Assembly (NCBI RefSeq): GCF_036404135.1
Contig: NZ_DASWPE010000098.1
Coordinates: 124,001 to 188,000 of the forward strand
Length of the DNA stretch: 64,000 nucleotides
Direction: 5' to 3'
From: Rhodopseudomonas_A sp036404135
GTDB lineage: Bacteria; Pseudomonadota; Alphaproteobacteria; Rhizobiales; Xanthobacteraceae
Numbering within the stretch: the first letter of the stretch is position 1; each line of letters starts with the position of its first letter. Under the pieces are notes generated by a model. The model was not told where the DNA came from and did not search any database. It saw only the letters and a list, made by a program, of their open reading frames with translations. Shown here piece by piece: positions 16,031 through 24,485 of this stretch. The translations under genes and the position numbers were made by a program.

Positions 16031-17554
16031 ATGGCCGTTTTACGCGCTTCATTCCGGTTGGCCGTCGTTCTCGTGCGGCTGGGGCTGCTGATCGTCCGCG
16101 TCCAGTGTTCGATCCTGTTTGCGCTTAGTCGGATCGTTATCGCGTGCTTTATGTCCCCCGCCATGACCCATGGATCGGCCCGCTGGGCGAGCTCGTGGGA
16201 GCTTTTGCGCAGCGGCGCACTCGGCGGCCGCGGCCTGATCGTCGGCAAGAAGTGGGGACGCTTTGTCCGGTTCAACCGCGACGGGTTCGTGCTGCTCTTC
16301 GCCCCGACACGGACCGGCAAGGGCTATTCGGTCGTCATCCCCAACCTGCTCACTTATCCCGGGTCCATCATCGCGATCGACATCAAGGGCGAGAACCAGG
16401 CGGTCACGGCCCGTGCCCGGGCGAGAAGGGGCCCGGTCTGGACCCTCAACGTCCTCGATCCGGCCGCCTCGGATTCCTTTAACCCGCTGGATATGATCCA
16501 GACCGGGACATGGCATGAGGCCGACGACGCCAAGCAGCTCGCCGACCTGCTGATCATCCCCACCCACGACGGCGAGCACTGGGACGAGAAGGCACGCGCC
16601 CTGCTCGCCACCGTGATGCTCTACGTGTGCCACAAGTACCGTGATGACCCCGAGCTCCGCACGCTGGCGCAGGTCCGCGCCCTGGCCGCACAGGACTGGC
16701 CGGGACTGGAGGCCACGCTGCGCGACGCCGCCACGCTCGCCTCCATCAGCCTGCGCGAGGAAGCCACCAGCCTGCTGGCGATGGACCGCAGCGACGAAAT
16801 GAAGTCGATCAAGTCGACCATGGACAAGGCCACCGCGATCTGGTCGGTCGATAAACCCGCCGGCATCGTGTCGCTCCGGTCGGATTTCAAATTTGAGCAG
16901 CTGAACCGGCAGACCGGCACGGTTTATGTCATGGTGCCGGAAGAGAAGCTGTCCATTTACCGCGGCTTCCTGCGCGCCATCATCGGCTGCGCCATCTACG
17001 CCATGACCCGCCAGAAGCAGCACCTGCCGCCGATCAAGACCCTGTTCCTGCTGGACGAGGCGGCAGCCCTCGGCCGCATCCAGCCGATCGAGGACGGTGT
17101 CGGCTACCTGGCGGCCTACATGAACATGATCATGGTCTGGCAGGATCTCGACCAGCTCGAACGCACCTACAGCCGCGCCCGCTCCATCATCGCCAACGCG
17201 GGCTGCAAGGTGGCGTTCAACGTCAGCGACATCGACACCGCGCGCATGCTGGCGGACAGCATCGGCCACGCCACCATCCTGAGCCACTCGGCGGGCCGCT
17301 CACAGGCGAATGTGGATGTCGTACGCCATAATCTCAGCGAGGGCGTGAGCGAGGCGCCGCGCTATCTCCTCGATCCCGCGGAGATCATGCGGCTGCCTGA
17401 CCGGCGGGCGCTGATCCTGATGCCGCGACAGGTCACCTACCCGATCCTGGCCACCAAGGTACGCTACTGGCTTGAGCGGCAGTGGCGGGGATTGTGGGAC
17501 CCCTGGCGGGTCCCATTGCCTGACGCGGAGGCGCTGACGGCCGACCCCGACTAA
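16031..17554 (+). CDS. VirD4/TraG-type coupling protein, first transfer module
   Basis: 507 residues. Two hydrophobic N-terminal segments (about residues 5-45) anchor it in the membrane. The ATPase domain has Walker A FAPTRTGKGYSVVIPNLLT at about residue 91 and Walker B TLFLLDEAAALG at about residue 340. Family knowledge: VirD4/TraG hexamers deliver the relaxase-DNA complex to a type IV secretion channel. The ATG at 16031 is used; a TTG 6 nt upstream is possible. Its last 255 nt overlap the end of the convergent relaxase gene on the other strand. Confidence 0.85.
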   Translation: MAVLRASFRLAVVLVRLGLLIVRVQCSILFALSRIVIACFMSPAMTHGSARWASSWELLRSGALGGRGLIVGKKWGRFVRFNRDGFVLLFAPTRTGKGYSVVIPNLLTYPGSIIAIDIKGENQAVTARARARRGPVWTLNVLDPAASDSFNPLDMIQTGTWHEADDAKQLADLLIIPTHDGEHWDEKARALLATVMLYVCHKYRDDPELRTLAQVRALAAQDWPGLEATLRDAATLASISLREEATSLLAMDRSDEMKSIKSTMDKATAIWSVDKPAGIVSLRSDFKFEQLNRQTGTVYVMVPEEKLSIYRGFLRAIIGCAIYAMTRQKQHLPPIKTLFLLDEAAALGRIQPIEDGVGYLAAYMNMIMVWQDLDQLERTYSRARSIIANAGCKVAFNVSDIDTARMLADSIGHATILSHSAGRSQANVDVVRHNLSEGVSEAPRYLLDPAEIMRLPDRRALILMPRQVTYPILATKVRYWLERQWRGLWDPWRVPLPDAEALTADPD

Positions 17555-18604
17555 ATCCCGGACCAGGGTTTCCGCCAGGTAGCGCCGCCGGAAATCCCCC
17601 TCACGGCCAAGCCGCATGCCCAGGATGATCTGCCAAAGGGCCATGCCGTCCCCGATGCGCCGCAGCAGCGCCGGGATACCCACCGGCAGCGGGCGGTCCG
17701 GCTTGACTTTCTTCAACCGGAGCGGCGCGCCCGGCTCCCAAACCGGCGGCGCTCTCTTCCTCGGTTTGTCCAATTGCAGCAGATGGCGGACGTAGGCCTT
17801 CTGCCAGCGCTCCAACCGCTCGCGCGCCTGTTCGGCGTTGCCGGCCAGGATGGCCGCGTTCCGCTCCGCCCGGTCGGGCTGATCCTTGCGGATAGCCGGC
17901 CTGCGGACGGTAAATCGCCGTTGTTCGCGGCCGAGATGGATTTCCGGCCTGCGCCGCAGCGAAGCCTCCGCAAGCCGGTCGCCGCGCTGAGATGCGCTAA
18001 CCCGCTGAGCCTCCAAGGTCCGGTGGTCGACCTGCGCGCCGATCCCCGCTCGCGCCAGCGCGCGGTTCTGGTGCTCGGCCCACATCGCCCGCCACGCCAC
18101 CAGCAGCCGGTCGCTGTTCCACTCCCGCGTCTTGACCGCCCGCAGCCCCGCCGGTGTCGCCTGCCGTAAAACCAGCAGGATATGGGCGTGGTGGTTGTGC
18201 GGATGGTCGCCCTTTTCCAGAACAGGCGCATGAATGGCGACATCCGCCACCATGCCGCGGCTGACGAAGGCCGCCTGGACGAAGCTTAAAAGCAGTTCCC
18301 GCCGCTGGACGGCATCCAGTTCATGCGGCAGTGCCAAATTGATTTCCCGGGCGAGCTGGGCGTCCTTGCGCCCCTCCATCCGCTCGACCAGATTCCACAG
18401 GTACGACCGGTCAGCCAATCGAGCATCGGCGCCGAGAGGGAGGATGATCTCAGCTGATACGACACCCCGGCGGTGGCTGTAGTCGTGAACCTCGCCCGTC
18501 CGGCGATCCCTGATCTTCTCTCCGGCCCGGTAAGCGGCTGCGGCAAGGGCCGATCGCCCCTGCGACCGCCGAATGATCTGTACCGAGAAGTGGTAGCTCG
18601 CCAC
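17300..18604 (-). CDS. MobA/MobL-type relaxase, first transfer module
   Basis: 434 residues from a GTG start. The MOBQ relaxase domain shows the N-terminal YHFSVQIIRRSQGRSALAAA with the likely catalytic Tyr in AAAAYRAGEK (residue 25), EINLALPHELDAVQRRELL, and the metal-binding motif HPHNHHAHILL at about 134-144. Family knowledge: it nicks oriT and stays attached to the 5' end. A nic-like sequence is 137 nt upstream. The final 85 codons overlap the end of the coupling protein gene antisense, so the tail beyond about residue 350 may be a late extension. Confidence 0.85.
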   Translation of the reverse strand: MASYHFSVQIIRRSQGRSALAAAAYRAGEKIRDRRTGEVHDYSHRRGVVSAEIILPLGADARLADRSYLWNLVERMEGRKDAQLAREINLALPHELDAVQRRELLLSFVQAAFVSRGMVADVAIHAPVLEKGDHPHNHHAHILLVLRQATPAGLRAVKTREWNSDRLLVAWRAMWAEHQNRALARAGIGAQVDHRTLEAQRVSASQRGDRLAEASLRRRPEIHLGREQRRFTVRRPAIRKDQPDRAERNAAILAGNAEQARERLERWQKAYVRHLLQLDKPRKRAPPVWEPGAPLRLKKVKPDRPLPVGIPALLRRIGDGMALWQIILGMRLGREGDFRRRYLAETLVRDLVGVGRQRLRVRQWDPPGVPQSPPLPLKPVAYLGGQDRVGDLSRHQDQRPPVRQPHDLRGIEEIARRLAHALAEIMAYDIHIRL

Positions 18605-18720
18605 AGGCAGAGGATCGCCGCCGCACGACTACATGTCAAATATTTCAATGAATTGTCGGACAAAGCTCAGGCCGCAACACCGGCTGTGACTTGGCCGCCA
18701 CGCGTTGAGACGCGGCACCT

Positions 18721-18760
18721 ATGTTGGCGCAGCCAATGTATAAGTGCGCTATTCAACTGG
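18721..18760. other. Candidate oriT/nic site of the first relaxase
   Basis: TAAGTGCGCT at 18741-18750 resembles the MOBQ nic core TAA(A/G)TGCGC. It is preceded by the short hairpin TTGGC-GCA-GCCAA at about 18724-18736. The block ATGTTGGCG, spacer, TAAGTGCGCT, AT is repeated upstream of the second relaxase (29422-29450). The position just outside the relaxase start is where MOBQ oriT sites lie. Confidence 0.65.
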
Positions 18761-18837
18761 GATATATCGTTTGACGTTCCTCAATACCGCCGCTGCATCG
18801 CACCTATGGGCGTATTGGTCGGTTGCGCTTCTCAAGT

Positions 18838-20406
18838 TCACTTTAGGTACACCTCCATGGCACCTAGTATTGCATCTACCACGCCATCATCAGGAACCCG
18901 CAGCTGAGTTTCATCATTCGGCCGCACCACACCAGCACTCGGATGAACATCGCCAAGAATTACTTCGACAAATCGAGACGCAGTTGGATGAGACCTTAGT
19001 GAACGCAGCCCGTCCCAGCTTAGACTCCGTTCGAAAAGTGATCGAATACCGAGTCTATCGAATAGCGCATTGATTTGCCGAAGCGACAACGTCAATCTCT
19101 GACCATCCACAGTGCGGCGATTAAGGCCGCAATCTAGCCTGCCCATAGCTGTGTCATTGAGAATGAACGCGCGGTACTCCTGAAGATAACTAAGCAAATA
19201 TTCGCGCGAGAGAAAAAACGCGAGTTGGGACCGCTCGTGTGGGAGCAGAGAGACCCTGAGTTCGCGCTCAACGAACTCCTGTATAAAGGCGCGGTTGTCG
19301 AGCAGTGCGGGCAAATTTGCAAACCTGTATTCTATGGATTGTGCAGTGTGTCCCTCCCTTGTCAGACGGTCAAAAATTGTCGAAAACCACGATGACGGGT
19401 CGCCTACACCCGTTTTCCAAGATTGGGCAATGTCATTGGCTGTCGAACGCCATACTCGCGGAATGATTGGGATGGAGGTAGCGCTGACAACTTCGGGAAG
19501 TGAGCCATAGTTCGGTCTATCCCTATACTCTCTCTTCTGCTTGAGCTCAAAATATCCGTCCAAGCTCAATGTCGGATTGGCTAGTTGTAGCATGCCATTG
19601 CGTAGAAGTGGCTCGATCGGCCTAAGTATATCGCTCAAGCCGTCTAGTTCGAAAAGGTACGACGCCGGCATAATCACGCAATCTGTAGCGAAAAGAAATG
19701 CATACCTGAAATAGATGGAAATGGCGTCGCCGATTAGCTTGATGTCGGCATTCAAACCGTAAAGACGAAGTATTTCGGGGTTTAGAACCTGGACGAAAAT
19801 GCGGCTGCCGGTCTCATCCAACTGAGGAGTGTCGGCCAACTCGTCCCCGACGTAGAGTCGGAGGAAATCTGAGATAGCAGACAACGGAATTATATATGTA
19901 ACGGCCTTCTCTTCGTCGCGTCCTTGGATGACGCCAGCAGCGCGACCACCAACCACAAATGGCCCACCGCTCATTCCATGAGCTACGGGAGTTGAGAGCG
20001 CTAGCGCGTTCGTCAACCCGTAAAAGGATTGCCATGCGGCCTCCCTTAAGTGAATATCGGTTCTATGATCTGCATAACCTGCGAGGGTACCACGCAACAA
20101 CTCCGGCCCTAAATTGAATAACTCCATTCGAGGACGCAAAAGCCAACCGTGCGAACCTAACGAACCATCGACATATAGCAGAGCTATGTCTCGACTTTCG
20201 TGATTTACGGTCTTGATAACCTTTCTTACTCCCGTCCACGACGCTCCTGTGACAAACAAATCATTTTCAAAACGGCCGACAACATGCTTGGCGGTGAGCA
20301 GACAATGCGGGGTTATCTGAAATCCAGAACCGCGAAACGATTCGGATGCATAGCTTGACCCCTTCCAAATTCTGGCTACAGACCTAACCCATTGCGGCTC
20401 GCGCAT
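18838..20406 (-). CDS. Trypsin-like serine protease with a large unassigned C-terminal domain
   Basis: 522 residues. The N-terminal trypsin-like domain (about 1-200) has all three catalytic residues: His41 in TAKHVVG, Asp73 in SRDIALLYVD and Ser146 in HGMSGGPFVVGG. No signal peptide is present, so it acts in the cytoplasm. The remaining 320 residues match nothing I can name; FRYAFLFATDCVIMPASYLF is the most distinctive stretch. The gene directly follows the Trypco1 gene with no intervening base and ends the five-gene operon. Family knowledge: cytoplasmic trypsins paired with Trypco domains are predicted conflict effectors activated on sensing invasion. Substrate and trigger are unknown. Confidence 0.75.
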   Translation of the reverse strand: MREPQWVRSVARIWKGSSYASESFRGSGFQITPHCLLTAKHVVGRFENDLFVTGASWTGVRKVIKTVNHESRDIALLYVDGSLGSHGWLLRPRMELFNLGPELLRGTLAGYADHRTDIHLREAAWQSFYGLTNALALSTPVAHGMSGGPFVVGGRAAGVIQGRDEEKAVTYIIPLSAISDFLRLYVGDELADTPQLDETGSRIFVQVLNPEILRLYGLNADIKLIGDAISIYFRYAFLFATDCVIMPASYLFELDGLSDILRPIEPLLRNGMLQLANPTLSLDGYFELKQKREYRDRPNYGSLPEVVSATSIPIIPRVWRSTANDIAQSWKTGVGDPSSWFSTIFDRLTREGHTAQSIEYRFANLPALLDNRAFIQEFVERELRVSLLPHERSQLAFFLSREYLLSYLQEYRAFILNDTAMGRLDCGLNRRTVDGQRLTLSLRQINALFDRLGIRSLFERSLSWDGLRSLRSHPTASRFVEVILGDVHPSAGVVRPNDETQLRVPDDGVVDAILGAMEVYLK

Positions 20407-20742
20407 TCATTCCTTCTTCCAAGTCGCTGTTATTTTCAATACAGCCTTCGCCTCCGAGCTTACCAGCACTGGAATGGGAGACGTTTTTCCCGCGAATCCG
20501 ATTTCAAATTCCACCTTCCATTCATCAGGTCCATGTTCAAGAAGAGCATCCCTTCCGACGTTAACGACGCTACGAATTGTTTTATTAAGGCGCCCAATTG
20601 CGTCCTCGACATCGTCGGCTACGCCGGTGGGTACCGCCCCTTCAGGAAGATCTTCAATCCCGTAAGAAGGTAGATCATCTCGAGTTATGAGTTCTACAAG
20701 AATTGACGTGCCATCTGGTGCCGTAATTGTTCCCAATTTCAT
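20407..20742 (-). CDS. Trypco1-domain protein (trypsin-co-occurring domain 1)
   Basis: 111 residues. The shape is that of the Trypco1 domain: an opening beta strand (SILVELITRD), a helical centre (DVEDAIGRLNKTIRSVV) and the diagnostic end, WKVEFEIGFAGKTSPIPVLV with a closing KAVLKITATWKKE. Family knowledge: Trypco domains were defined by comparative genomics as small proteins beside trypsin-like proteases in conflict systems and probably act as adaptors or gatekeepers. The start overlaps the kinase-like gene stop by 4 nt, and the protease gene follows immediately, so the pair is tightly coupled. Confidence 0.7.
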   Translation of the reverse strand: MKLGTITAPDGTSILVELITRDDLPSYGIEDLPEGAVPTGVADDVEDAIGRLNKTIRSVVNVGRDALLEHGPDEWKVEFEIGFAGKTSPIPVLVSSEAKAVLKITATWKKE

Positions 20743-21350
20743 GAGTTTACTTCCGAGACTATTGAGTTCTTTTTGTAGGTATTTTCAATATTCTGAATTA
20801 TGGCTTCGACGGCGCGGTTGGGCTCCAACTGAATAGCGTCGACGTTCCAACCTGAAAACGCTTTTTCAAATCCAGACAGCACCTCAAGATCAACGACCGG
20901 ATCCGTATCTCGGAGAGCGTCATTCATAGTTTTTGGAAAAGCTCGAACCGGTAGATAGAAGATTAAATCATAGGTCTTCACATACGATCTCCCAAAGTCA
21001 AAAATTGCGTCCATAAAACTGCAGCCACGGGCGTCAAGCTCTGAAAAGCGCGCCAGCGAATAGGCATATGTATCGATGACGCTACGATCACCTACGACTA
21101 TCTGTGCGCTGAGGCCCGCACGCATTTCTTCCGCAATTTGAAGGCCAAGAACCTCAATTTCCATTTCTATCGAAAGGTGCCTTCCAGCTAGCAGCAAAGA
21201 CTGCCGGGCAGACTCTGGGGCAACCACGGCATTGAGACCGCTTTCACGTAGCCTTGCCACTACGGCGTGGCATAAGGTCGTCTTCCCGCTCCCGTGTATG
21301 CCAGAGATCGCAAATCGAAAAGGCCGATTTCCGCTGTAATTCGAAGTCAT
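20739..21350 (-). CDS. P-loop NTPase, nucleotide- or nucleoside-kinase-like
   Basis: 203 residues. Walker A is GIHGSGKTTL at residues 17-26. A DRSVIDTYAYSLARF segment at about residue 97 carries the DRS signature of deoxynucleoside-kinase and NadR-like P-loop kinases. FYLPVRAFPKTMNDALRDTD would supply the lid region. It overlaps both neighbours by 4 nt. The likely substrate is a nucleoside or nucleotide, since the next two upstream genes encode a PRTase-like and a deoxyribosyltransferase-like protein; this is inferred. Confidence 0.7.
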   Translation of the reverse strand: MTSNYSGNRPFRFAISGIHGSGKTTLCHAVVARLRESGLNAVVAPESARQSLLLAGRHLSIEMEIEVLGLQIAEEMRAGLSAQIVVGDRSVIDTYAYSLARFSELDARGCSFMDAIFDFGRSYVKTYDLIFYLPVRAFPKTMNDALRDTDPVVDLEVLSGFEKAFSGWNVDAIQLEPNRAVEAIIQNIENTYKKNSIVSEVNS

Positions 21351-22228
21351 TCGATCTCATCAATTCTTGAGATTTTTGATGCGTACGCCGAACGCTCTTT
21401 CACGACCAGCGAACCATCTATCGGTCCGTCGGCGGATGGAAATAATCCGCTTTGTGGCAGGTCCCAATAATGTGCTTCGATCCGAGCTAGCGCGTGATAC
21501 TTTTTTGGCGCCTGTGCCTGCGAACCAAAATCCCAACCCGCTACCGAGATGCCGCGATCGTGATAAACGGACCGTGCGCGCTCAAGATATTTTGGCGATG
21601 CAATCGTCTGGTTGTGCAAAAAGGCAATATCGAATCCATTTTGTGCTATTCCAAATGCCGCGAGGCCAAATAGAAATATTGGCTCGATATTGCGAGTCAG
21701 ACAAAACGAAGTGATACGCTGCGCTCCGACAATCGTTCCAGCATAAGATAGAATTATGACTCGCCTCAGCGAATGGGCTTCCAGATATGCTTCAAGCACT
21801 ACGCGAACCGTCTCACCGCTCGCAATAGTGTCGCCAATTAGAAGGGTCTCCGTTGCCGCATCAAAATTAGCGAAGTGAACCTTTACGGTTACGCCTTCCT
21901 CCGAAACGTTCGTTCTATTGGTAGCAACGAAGTTGATTGGCAGGTTTCTTCTAAAAGCTAACTCATACGCTGCATGAAGAAAGTAGTAGTACCCCTTTGT
22001 AAGGATCATCATCTCGGAAACATCTGACGATTCCGCTGGCAAGAGTGGTTTGACATGACGCAAAAATAGTACGCTTGCTTCGCGACATTCGCGGACAAAG
22101 TCCAGCCCAAGGTTCTTACGGTTGAACAGCAAACGCTCCAAGGGAGCGTTCTCACATACGAAAAGATTGGCAACTCCATCAACTCTTGGAGCGTAGGCCG
22201 CACTACCTTGGACAGTAAGATCAATCAT
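21347..22228 (-). CDS. Phosphoribosyltransferase-like protein
   Basis: 293 residues from the ATG at 22228, chosen over a TTG 9 nt upstream. The PRPP-binding loop is seen as TLLIGDTIASGETVRVVLEA at about residues 128-147, where GDTIASGET stands for the usual DDxxxTGxT; one acidic residue is missing, so PRPP binding may be altered. The flanking strand/helix pattern (RVIILSYAGTIVGAQRI) fits a type I PRTase fold. It overlaps the kinase-like gene by ATGA. The role is probably nucleotide synthesis or salvage for a dedicated signal or modified base, by context only. Confidence 0.65.
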   Translation of the reverse strand: MIDLTVQGSAAYAPRVDGVANLFVCENAPLERLLFNRKNLGLDFVRECREASVLFLRHVKPLLPAESSDVSEMMILTKGYYYFLHAAYELAFRRNLPINFVATNRTNVSEEGVTVKVHFANFDAATETLLIGDTIASGETVRVVLEAYLEAHSLRRVIILSYAGTIVGAQRITSFCLTRNIEPIFLFGLAAFGIAQNGFDIAFLHNQTIASPKYLERARSVYHDRGISVAGWDFGSQAQAPKKYHALARIEAHYWDLPQSGLFPSADGPIDGSLVVKERSAYASKISRIDEIE

Positions 22229-22259
22229 TGAAAACAAGGGTGAGAGGGAAAAACGACAT

Positions 22260-22820
22260 TCAATTTGGAAATAACAATCTCATTGGAAGGTCGTTTGGCA
22301 ATAGTCGTTCTCGATAGGCGGCGATCGCTTCTTCGAGTACTGAATCGCTGATACGCGGCTGGAACGTCGGTAGCTCGTCTCTTATCCATCTGCCTGCCGA
22401 GGTGAAATCGTCAACCACGGCGTCAAGCAGTGACATAAAATGCGGATGAACGTAGTTTTTCGCCACCCCCCCTCTATACTCAACGTTCGATTGCCGGTAA
22501 TACGAGGAGGGAGGAAGGACACCAATCACCGCGCGCGAAAAGTGCCGACCGGCCAAAAGTTCAACGCCGATACCGATACCTCGACGCTCTCGCGCGTCGA
22601 TGATTACAACATCGCATTGTTGAATTTGAAACATGTCGCGTCCAAATAGCGGCAGATGATCATCCAGATTCGTTACGGGATCGTCTGGGTTCAGAAAGTC
22701 AATCTCAACCGGTCTCGCGCCATGGTTTACTTGGGCTCGCTCAGTATCAGACCAGCAGAGCTTCTTAGTATCAGCAGGTCCCTTTTGGATGCTGCCAGAG
22801 CAATAAACACGTCGCCTCAT
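22260..22820 (-). CDS. Nucleoside 2-deoxyribosyltransferase-like protein
   Basis: 186 residues. The N-terminus MRRRVYCSGSIQKGPAD and the core FGRDMFQIQQCDVVIIDARE with GIGIGVELLAG (Glu at residue 87) fit the deoxyribosyltransferase superfamily, in which a Glu in a G-x-E-L context is the nucleophile and an upstream Asp helps. It opens the five-gene operon with GGGGAGGG before the ATG and a good promoter upstream. Related folds include TIR-like and DUF4406-like proteins, so NAD or nucleotide cleavage is an alternative activity. Confidence 0.6.
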   Translation of the reverse strand: MRRRVYCSGSIQKGPADTKKLCWSDTERAQVNHGARPVEIDFLNPDDPVTNLDDHLPLFGRDMFQIQQCDVVIIDARERRGIGIGVELLAGRHFSRAVIGVLPPSSYYRQSNVEYRGGVAKNYVHPHFMSLLDAVVDDFTSAGRWIRDELPTFQPRISDSVLEEAIAAYRERLLPNDLPMRLLFPN

Positions 22821-22841
22821 CGCGCCCTCCCCAATATTCCA

Positions 22842-22869
22842 ATTATCATACCAAAATCAATGCAAGCAA
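22842..22869 (-). promoter_or_regulatory. Promoter of the trypsin/Trypco1 operon
   Basis: On the minus strand, TTGCTT (22864-22869) and GATAAT (22842-22847) are spaced by 16 nt in an AT-rich stretch, 21 nt ahead of the first start codon. Both hexamers fit a sigma-70 promoter. Confidence 0.5.
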
Positions 22870-23078
22870 CTTAAAAGTGTGGCAAATGACCTTACTACAA
22901 AGTTGAATGCAGGAAATTGATACGACATCCTCCCTGCAGGTCTTCGTATCAAGCGATGAACGAAGATATCGAGACTCTCTCTCAATAAACTGCGCCCAGT
23001 ATGACGCGCATTGGAGGTGGCCCTTCATTGGAAGGCTCGTGTGCGAGCCTCCCTTGGCCGGCAAGATGCCGGCCTGGA

Positions 23079-23276
23079 TCATCGGTGCCCCTCCACCGGC
23101 TTGGGTTCGCGGATCACGAGCCGACCGCTGACGGGCGTCGCCGTCAGCGTGATGTTGAAGCCCTTGCCGTCCTCGTGCGGCCAGGCGGCGCCGACCTTGG
23201 TCCAGAAGGCGTTGTCACCTTCGCCGTCCACCACGAATACTCCGTGCGGAAGAATGTTTTTCGGTTTGCGTTTCAT
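23079..23276 (-). CDS. Small conserved hypothetical protein (FWTKVGAAWPHEDGKGF family)
   Basis: 65 residues. The conserved core reads AFWTKVGAAWPHEDGKGFNI, then TLTATPVSGRLVIRE. A paralog at 41091-41285 has the same core (AFWTKIGAAWPNEDGKGFNV). These small beta-rich proteins are common on rhizobial plasmids and islands and may be nucleic-acid-binding, but the function is unknown. It is monocistronic and follows a GC-rich leader. Confidence 0.6.
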   Translation of the reverse strand: MKRKPKNILPHGVFVVDGEGDNAFWTKVGAAWPHEDGKGFNITLTATPVSGRLVIREPKPVEGHR

Positions 23277-23585
23277 GTTTGTAGTCTCCCGTTGGTTTTT
23301 CCGGCCACATCCATCGCGGCCGGTCGGGAGTTTCAGAGGCTCGCAGGAACGAGCGGACGCGCAACGGAGGGTCCGGCCGAGGGCCCCTCGGGGATACGGC
23401 TGGATGCCTTGCGCGTTTGCGCTGCGGGACTAACTCACGACAAAGAACGGCCGCGTGGTGGTGGACGGCGGGAGATGAATGAACGACGCCAAACCTCGCT
23501 CGAAACGATTCCGCATGGTATCTACGGTGGCAGACGGTCAGATAACGAGGCCAAGCGCTTCGAGATGCCTGCCTCGTGAAGAGCG
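23277..23585. other. Intergenic leader region, no gene seen
   Basis: This 309-bp GC-rich stretch holds the leader of the small gene at 23079, including the hairpin CCGAGGG/CCCTCGG at about 23378-23393 and the element TACGGCTGGATG shared with the ardC leader. No convincing coding frame is present. Confidence 0.35.
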
Positions 23586-24437
23586 CTACGGCACCGGGCA
23601 CTGGTTGGATGAATACGCCTCGTTGAGGAACCGGGCCAAACGCAATCCCGCGACGCCCAACTGGCGGTCAAGAATCGGCAGGATCAAGGTATAGTAACTG
23701 TCATCGAGCACCTTACTCGCGGGTACAAGATTCCACACGGTCTGCGCCGCCTTATGGGTCTCGATGGCCCAGTCGGCCGTCGTCCCGGCGTCGATGCCCG
23801 GCGCTTGCGCCTCGGCGCTCGTGAGCCAGCCGGTTTCCAGGCGATCTACATAGGCGCCCCAGTCCCAGACGGTTTTCATGATCAGGCCAGTGTCCCACGC
23901 CGCATGAAAATTGGAATGCGCATGCACCGGCTGACAGGTGCCGGTGCAGGTCAGGCCCGCCATGAACACGTCCACCTGAACACCATTGCCGCCCCGTTCT
24001 TCAAGCACGGTGTGCAGCGGTTGATGGACATCGCCGACAAAATGCACCGCGAATTTCAACGCCTCGATTTTCAAATCGTCAGGCGCGCAGCGGAGATCAT
24101 TCTTGAGACGGTCGAGTTCGGCCACAACGCAATCGCCCTTGGCCGGATCGTTCGTGCAGTCCCGCACTACATCATAGGCATTCAGCGCGATCGGAATGTC
24201 CACGAAATGCCAATTGTACGTCTGGGGCCGTGCGTCACGGACGTCGTCCGCCCAGCTGCCGACCGATGCGAGCGAATGCCCGGTCCCCAGCACCTCGCTG
24301 ACCTGCGCCGTCGCTTGCGGGGTGAGTCTCCGCTGCGCAATTTCCGCGATTATGGAATGCCCCTCCTGACCCCATGCCCAAGCTTGCGAAACGGGCGCTG
24401 CGACCAGCAATGTCAGTAGAAACGTCGATCGCCTCAT
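23586..24437 (-). CDS. S1/P1-type nuclease, secreted
   Basis: 283 residues from the ATG at 24437, chosen because GGAGAAAGCC precedes it. A signal peptide ends at SQAWA, leaving Trp as the mature N-terminus (WGQEGH); in this family that Trp and the following His bind zinc. Further ligands are visible: WADDVRD, YNWHFVDIP, HFVGDVHQPLHT and HSNFHAAWD. Family knowledge: these three-zinc enzymes cleave single-stranded nucleic acids and 3' nucleotides. It follows the DUF2235 gene by 48 nt on the same strand, so the two may be cotranscribed. Confidence 0.9.
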   Translation of the reverse strand: MRRSTFLLTLLVAAPVSQAWAWGQEGHSIIAEIAQRRLTPQATAQVSEVLGTGHSLASVGSWADDVRDARPQTYNWHFVDIPIALNAYDVVRDCTNDPAKGDCVVAELDRLKNDLRCAPDDLKIEALKFAVHFVGDVHQPLHTVLEERGGNGVQVDVFMAGLTCTGTCQPVHAHSNFHAAWDTGLIMKTVWDWGAYVDRLETGWLTSAEAQAPGIDAGTTADWAIETHKAAQTVWNLVPASKVLDDSYYTLILPILDRQLGVAGLRLARFLNEAYSSNQCPVP

Positions 24438-24485
24438 GGCTTTCTCCATACTCCGAAAGACACGTCTATTGATCCGCGGCATTAG

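Noticed and set aside
16049..17287. 412-codon open frame antisense to the coupling protein
   Set aside because: It is the high-GC mirror of a gene with clear Walker motifs; its translation lacks domain signatures.
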